Below, one piece after another: positions 59,961 to 64,000 of a stretch of 64,000 nt of DNA (position 1 is its first letter; each line of letters opens with the position of its first letter). The stretch comes from Isotricha intestinalis (taxonomy: Eukaryota; Ciliophora; Litostomatea; Vestibuliferida; Isotrichidae): NCBI GenBank assembly GCA_023807065.1, contig JAJJLU010000350.1, forward strand, positions 1-64,000, read 5' to 3'. The translations under genes and the position numbers were made by a program. The notes under the pieces are model-generated. The model saw only the letters and a program-made list of their open reading frames with translations. It ran no database searches and had not been told where the DNA came from.

Positions 59961-62672
59961 TTATACTTTTTTGTTTTGTCTTGTTTTTTCATATTTTTTT
60001 ATAATATTTGCATCTGAGTTTAATTTTATTCTTTGAATGTTATTATAACCTTTTTCAAATTCTTTAATTCTTTCTTCCTCTTTTTTTTCAAAATCTCTTA
60101 TGACATCTTTATTTGTTATAATATTTGAATTTCCTATACTTGTTATACTATTATTATTATTATTATTATTTTTATTTTTATTTATCTTATTATTTGTATC
60201 CAATTGTAATACATTATCTTTTTTTGTATTTCCGATTAAATGAGTAAATAATTCTTCATCATCTGAATCAATAATTCCACTTTTTTCTGCATTTTTAAAT
60301 AATTCATTAACTTTCTCATTATTAAAATCATTACTATTATTTAATTCAACATTATTATTATTATCATTACTTCTTTCATTCTTTACATTTATAAAATGGT
60401 CATAATCATATTTTTTTAATTCATCCCAAGTAATATTATCTTCTTTATCTTTTTGTAATTCTTTTTTATTCTTTTGTAAATTTTTATAACTTATTTCATT
60501 TTTTTGACTTATATTTTTAGATAAAATCTTATTTTGTTCATTAAATAATTTTTGTTTTTTTTGAAATAAAATATTTTTTTCTTTTTGTTCTTTTAATTTT
60601 TTTTCTAATTCTCTTTCTTCATGCCTTCTAAATAATATTTCTTGAATTTCTTTATTATTTCTTTCTCTACTTTTACTTCTTTTATCAATATTATTATTTT
60701 GAGGAAAACGAGAAGTAAGTTTATCATGTATTCCAAAAGGAAGAATAAATCCAATCATTTTTTTTCTATATAATGATTCATCATCTATTTCTAAATATTG
60801 ATAAAATTCTTCTATTAATTCCATTTGAGTTTTATTATTTAAATTTATTAAATCTTCTTTTAATTTTAACATTTTCTCCTTTAAATCTTCTTTTGTATTT
60901 AATAAAAGAGATGTTTGTTTTTGAGGAGGAGATTTTTTTCTTAAATATAATTTTTTTTTTGGCTTTTCTTTTTTTTCTTGTTTTTTATGCTTTAATTCTT
61001 CTATTTCATTTTCTTTTTTTTCTTCATTTTCATTATTATTTTCTTCTTCTTTTTTTTCTTCACTTTCATTATTATTTTCATCTTCTTTCTTTTCTTCATT
61101 ATCTTTATTAATTTCTTCTTCTTTTTTTTCTTCATTATTTTCTAAATTAGCATTCTCATTATTTTCTTCATTATTATCATCATTATTTTCATCTTTTTTT
61201 AAATGTATTTCTTTATCTTTATAAATAAATCGATTTTTTTTCTTTTCATCTTCATTAATTTCATCTAATTTCATTTGATATAATTTTTCCCTACTTAAAA
61301 TATATTGTTTTTTTTCATCATTAACAGAAATAGCAAGTTTAGGTAAAATTAATAAGAATTCATTAAAATTCATTTGTTTAGAATTACCAGCTGTTTTTTT
61401 AAATAATTCAACTAATTTATTCATTTTAACCATAACTTTAAATTCAACACAAAATTTAGAAAATTCAGATAAATTTAAATGTTCTTCATTATGTTTCTTC
61501 GTATCAAAAGTTTTTCCAGAATTATGTTGTTTACTATAAAAATAAAAAATTTCACTTAAAGCATTTCTTCTTAATTCATCTTTTGATAATTGACTTTTAG
61601 GAATTATTTTAGAAACACTTTTTAAATTTCTATTTGTAGTTAAATTACTTGATTTTGTATTTATTTGACTTATATTTGATGTGTTTAAACTTTCAGTTAT
61701 TGTATTTAAATTTGATTTTTGAGGAGAATTTGAATTTTTCATTGAGTTTAATCTTGTATGAACTTTGTTTTTTTGATTTTTTAATTGTTTTATCATATCA
61801 AGTAAATATGTTGTATTTTCACCTGTTTGATTTTTTTCAATCACTAAATTTTCATAAAGTTGAATTTTTTGATTTATATTCATTTCTTCAAATAAAAGAT
61901 TTTTAATTTTACCATTTTGTTCTTCATTAGGATCATTTTTTTCTAAAAATGAGATTTTTTTTAATATTTCTGAATCAAATAAAGTTTTTATTTCTTCATT
62001 TAATTCTTCATTTGAAGGTATAATAACAATATTACTATTTTGTTGTAAATAATCTGCTATTATTAATGGAATTGTTTCTGAATATAAAAATTTGTCTGAA
62101 TTTAATATTTGAATATCTTCTTCTGATATTTGATATAATGGACCTTCTAATTTAAAAAGTTTATTTTGTTCATTTATTTCTTCAGTTGTTTTTATTATTT
62201 TTCCTCTTCTATTATATAAATTTAGCTTAATTGAAATTTCTTCTTCTTTATTTTTATTTTCTAATTCCTTTTTCATTTCAATTTCTTTACTCTTTTTTTC
62301 ATAAAAAACTGAATTATATTCGCTTATATGCTCTTTTATATAATTATATATATAGTTTATTATTATTTCTGTTTGTTTTTTATTTCTGTTATTTAAAAGA
62401 TCAATTGTGAATAATTCACTATATCTATTATATGGGATTATATAAAATTGAGATATTAAAGTTATACTCTTTAAAATTTGTGGAATTTTATTTATAGGTA
62501 AAACTAATAAATTTGAAAAAGGTTCTTTATTTTCTTGGTAAATTTGGTTAATTTGAGGTTTATATATTTCAAATTTTTTCTTTAAAATATATAATGAACG
62601 ATATAAAATTAACATAAGAATATTTTTTCTTTCTACATCAATTATATTTTCTTGTTCTTGACTAATAGACAT
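59961..62672 (-). CDS. Large charged protein with EF-hand-like region and Glu/Lys/Asn repeats
   Basis: 903 residues. The N-terminal 130 are helical (LMLILYRSLYILKKKFEIYK; KIPQILKSITLISQFYIIPY). A region at about 395-455 resembles a p25-alpha or EF-hand-like fold (LNLSEFSKFCVEFKVMVKMN, FKKTAGNSKQMNFNEFLLIL). Next comes a Glu/Lys/Asn repeat of about 60 residues (NEEKKEDENNNESEEKKE-type), then coiled coil with an RHEERELEKKLKEQKEK segment. The calcium-loop residues are not complete, so calcium binding is doubtful. The plan is typical of structural proteins of the ciliate cortex or axoneme, but no named family fits. Confidence 0.6.
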   Translation of the reverse strand: MSISQEQENIIDVERKNILMLILYRSLYILKKKFEIYKPQINQIYQENKEPFSNLLVLPINKIPQILKSITLISQFYIIPYNRYSELFTIDLLNNRNKKQTEIIINYIYNYIKEHISEYNSVFYEKKSKEIEMKKELENKNKEEEISIKLNLYNRRGKIIKTTEEINEQNKLFKLEGPLYQISEEDIQILNSDKFLYSETIPLIIADYLQQNSNIVIIPSNEELNEEIKTLFDSEILKKISFLEKNDPNEEQNGKIKNLLFEEMNINQKIQLYENLVIEKNQTGENTTYLLDMIKQLKNQKNKVHTRLNSMKNSNSPQKSNLNTITESLNTSNISQINTKSSNLTTNRNLKSVSKIIPKSQLSKDELRRNALSEIFYFYSKQHNSGKTFDTKKHNEEHLNLSEFSKFCVEFKVMVKMNKLVELFKKTAGNSKQMNFNEFLLILPKLAISVNDEKKQYILSREKLYQMKLDEINEDEKKKNRFIYKDKEIHLKKDENNDDNNEENNENANLENNEEKKEEEINKDNEEKKEDENNNESEEKKEEENNNENEEKKENEIEELKHKKQEKKEKPKKKLYLRKKSPPQKQTSLLLNTKEDLKEKMLKLKEDLINLNNKTQMELIEEFYQYLEIDDESLYRKKMIGFILPFGIHDKLTSRFPQNNNIDKRSKSRERNNKEIQEILFRRHEERELEKKLKEQKEKNILFQKKQKLFNEQNKILSKNISQKNEISYKNLQKNKKELQKDKEDNITWDELKKYDYDHFINVKNERSNDNNNNVELNNSNDFNNEKVNELFKNAEKSGIIDSDDEELFTHLIGNTKKDNVLQLDTNNKINKNKNNNNNNNSITSIGNSNIITNKDVIRDFEKKEEERIKEFEKGYNNIQRIKLNSDANIIKKYEKTRQNKKV
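60995..61180 (-). repeat. Glu-Glu-Lys-Lys/Asn coding repeat
   Basis: The plus strand shows recurring TTTTCTTC and ATTATTTTC units, encoding NNENEEKKE-type repeats of about 13-14 residues, four imperfect copies. It is slippage-derived and probably length-variable. Confidence 0.7.
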
Positions 62673-62809
62673 TTTTCTGTTTTAAATCAATATTTCCAAA
62701 AAATTAACTGTTGGAAAAATATAAAAATAATTATTAAAAATATATATTTAAAAAAGGCAAAAAAATTTGTTATTTTATTAAGTTAAATAAAAGAATTTAT
62801 TTTAATTCA

Positions 62810-63580
62810 TTAATAATATATGTCATTTCTCCCATAAAGTATATTTCTTTTTTTTTGATTATGACCAGAAAAATCAATCAATACTAAGAATAATTTATCG
62901 ACTGAACAAAAATGAATGAAAGAAATATAAATAATACATATAAAATAAGATATGAATAATTCAGTTAAATTACAAAAAACCCAACTTGACCAAAAAATAA
63001 TATAAATATTATGATAATGAAAAAAATGACAAATATAAGATATATAATTCATTAATTCAATATTAATTTTAGCAGTGAAAAATTCATGTGAAATATAATC
63101 TAAATGACTTATTAATGCTCCACTAAACATTACTTGAATAATTTCTTTAGAAATTTTAAAACCTGTTCTTGTTCTTACTGGAAAAATTACTCTATCTAAT
63201 ATAAAATGATATAATATATATAAAGTTATATTAGTGAAAAAAAAACAACATCTTAATTTTTTTAAATATAAAAAAACCGATCTTCTAAACTCCAATCTTA
63301 ATGTTGCATTTGAGTAAAAGATATATAATATCCAGAAAAAAAATAAAAAATTAAATAATAAAGGAAATAAAAAATTATGTATTTTCAAAAAATTGATTCC
63401 TAAAATAAAATTATTTATATCTTTTGGTTTTATATAAAATATAATTTGAAAGAAAGTTCCTAAAACAATAGTAAAACCAATTAAGATCCAATACAAAGAA
63501 TAAATCTTCAAATTTAAATTAATAGAATGAATATTAATAACTTTCTTAAATTGATTTTGATTTGATTTTCCTTTATTCAT
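62810..63580 (-). CDS. Polytopic membrane protein, 256 residues
   Basis: Not recognised. About six hydrophobic segments: YWILIGFTIVLGTFFQIIFY, FLFPLLFNFLFFFWILYIFY, FFFTNITLYILYHFILDRVI, a weaker IIQVMFSGALISHLDYIS, IYIIFWSSWVFCNLTELFI and CIIYISFIHFC. A conserved-looking loop reads PVRTRTGFKISKEI. His residues occur next to the membrane (SHLDYISHEFF; CHFFHYHN), which recalls the lipid-phosphatase-like FIT proteins, but the FIT motif itself is absent. It is probably an ER or endomembrane protein. Confidence 0.6.
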   Translation of the reverse strand: MNKGKSNQNQFKKVINIHSINLNLKIYSLYWILIGFTIVLGTFFQIIFYIKPKDINNFILGINFLKIHNFLFPLLFNFLFFFWILYIFYSNATLRLEFRRSVFLYLKKLRCCFFFTNITLYILYHFILDRVIFPVRTRTGFKISKEIIQVMFSGALISHLDYISHEFFTAKINIELMNYISYICHFFHYHNIYIIFWSSWVFCNLTELFISYFICIIYISFIHFCSVDKLFLVLIDFSGHNQKKRNILYGRNDIYY

Positions 63581-63643
63581 ATTATAAAATAATAAAAATA
63601 AAATTTTTTAAATTAAAAAAAACAATAAAGGTAAAAAAAAAGA

Positions 63644-64000
63644 ATGTTAAAAAAAAATGAAAAAAATGAATATTGTTTTCCAAATTATGAAACAGAACAA
63701 ATAAAAGAAGCATTTGATATTTTTGATATTAATAGGAATGGATATATAGGAGTAGATGAATTAAAGGAAATATTTACAATAATAAATGAAGATGTGACAG
63801 AAGAAGAATTAGATGAAATGATAGGATTAGCAGATAAAGAAGGAGATGGACAAGTTAATTGGTTAAACTTCTATGAATTTATTAGTGGAAATGGAATTAC
63901 TGATGAAATTAAAAAAATGAAAAGAATGGATGATGTTGAAGAAAATGAAAATGATGAAGATAAAGATGTTAAGAAAAGTAATCAGAAATTTAAATTAATT
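63644..64000 (+). CDS. EF-hand (calmodulin/centrin-like) protein, truncated at right edge
   Basis: Starts at ATG 63644 and stays open for 119 codons to the end of the window. EF1 (residues 28-39, DINRNGYIGVDE) is canonical. EF2 (64-75, DKEGDGQVNWLN) has Asn at position 12 instead of Glu, so weaker or no binding. ETEQIKEAFDIFD before EF1 is the standard calmodulin-superfamily helix. After EF2 comes an acidic linker (DDVEENENDEDKDVK) instead of the immediate third hand, so this is not calmodulin itself. The C-terminal part lies outside the window. Confidence 0.85.
   Translation, partial: MLKKNEKNEYCFPNYETEQIKEAFDIFDINRNGYIGVDELKEIFTIINEDVTEEELDEMIGLADKEGDGQVNWLNFYEFISGNGITDEIKKMKRMDDVEENENDEDKDVKKSNQKFKLI

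Noticed and set aside
1..64000. Transposons, tRNA or rRNA genes, telomere repeats and CRISPR arrays.
   Set aside because: I read through all gaps looking for GTTCGAATC-type arms, transposase motifs, terminal inverted repeats and regularly spaced repeats, and found none. A tRNAscan or RepeatMasker run would be decisive.

Overview
This is a very A+T-rich eukaryotic nuclear sequence. It is dense with mostly intronless genes that use the standard genetic code: ORFs end at TAA where the protein families end, for example uS8 at its usual 130 residues. The few introns I could place are tiny (26, 30 and 41 nt, GT-AG). The gene content points to a ciliated alveolate. There is a CDPK-type kinase with calmodulin-like EF-hands, a centrin, IFT52, an ARMC9 homologue, a tubulin-deglutamylase-type carboxypeptidase, a PPGG-motif microtubule-associated-like protein, a two-TM family of a kind common in ciliates, and many Asn-rich proteins. 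A ciliate with the standard code, extreme A+T and genes of methanogen type suggests a gut or rumen litostomatean (Trichostomatia). This is inference, not proof.

Layout. 1-9.9 kb: a truncated gene end, a cyclin-box protein, ribosomal eL28, a small two-exon gene, a RING/TRAF/SPRY-like protein, a ZC2HC1-type zinc-finger protein and ribosomal uS8. 10.7-19.5 kb: a two-TM membrane protein, centrin, a RING membrane protein and a VWA protein with a 21-residue N-terminal repeat. 19.5-21.1 kb: gene-free, with three copies of a GGATAGCCA-type motif. 21.1-29.4 kb: a RanBP2-finger protein (one gene split by a 30-nt intron), a secreted LamG-like protein, a membrane protein, ARMC9 and an Asn-rich PPGG-motif protein. 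30.0-34.6 kb: the notable locus, described below. 35-47 kb: CDPK, Pumilio, a MUL1-like RING protein, a coiled-coil protein, IFT52 and a half-size ABCA transporter. 47.3-64 kb: a SPRY-like protein, a ciliary-type CSFxP protein, poly(A)-binding protein, a BCNT/SWC5 protein, a PP2C phosphatase, a cytosolic carboxypeptidase, several uncharacterised proteins and a truncated EF-hand protein at the right edge.

The 30-34.6 kb locus carries three intact genes and one decayed copy of a secreted papain/transglutaminase-fold enzyme. The sequences look like the C-terminal catalytic domain of methanogen pseudomurein endoisopeptidases (PeiW/PeiP, MEROPS C71) and of Methanobrevibacter adhesin-like proteins: a YLKATKNC-type leader, then GNC-DQ-HLL, PAR, HVW and DPT motifs. 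Each intact copy has a eukaryotic-type signal peptide. Two copies keep the Cys-His-Asp triad. One has Cys changed to Ala, and the relic has Cys changed to Tyr. The simplest reading is a laterally acquired, expanded and partly decaying family that a phagotrophic ciliate could use to open the pseudomurein walls of methanogens, with one copy possibly kept as a non-catalytic binder. A second secreted-protein gene with three lesions lies inside the same cluster on the opposite strand.

The rest of the window is ordinary housekeeping, signalling and ciliary gene space. No tRNA, rRNA, transposon or CRISPR array was seen.
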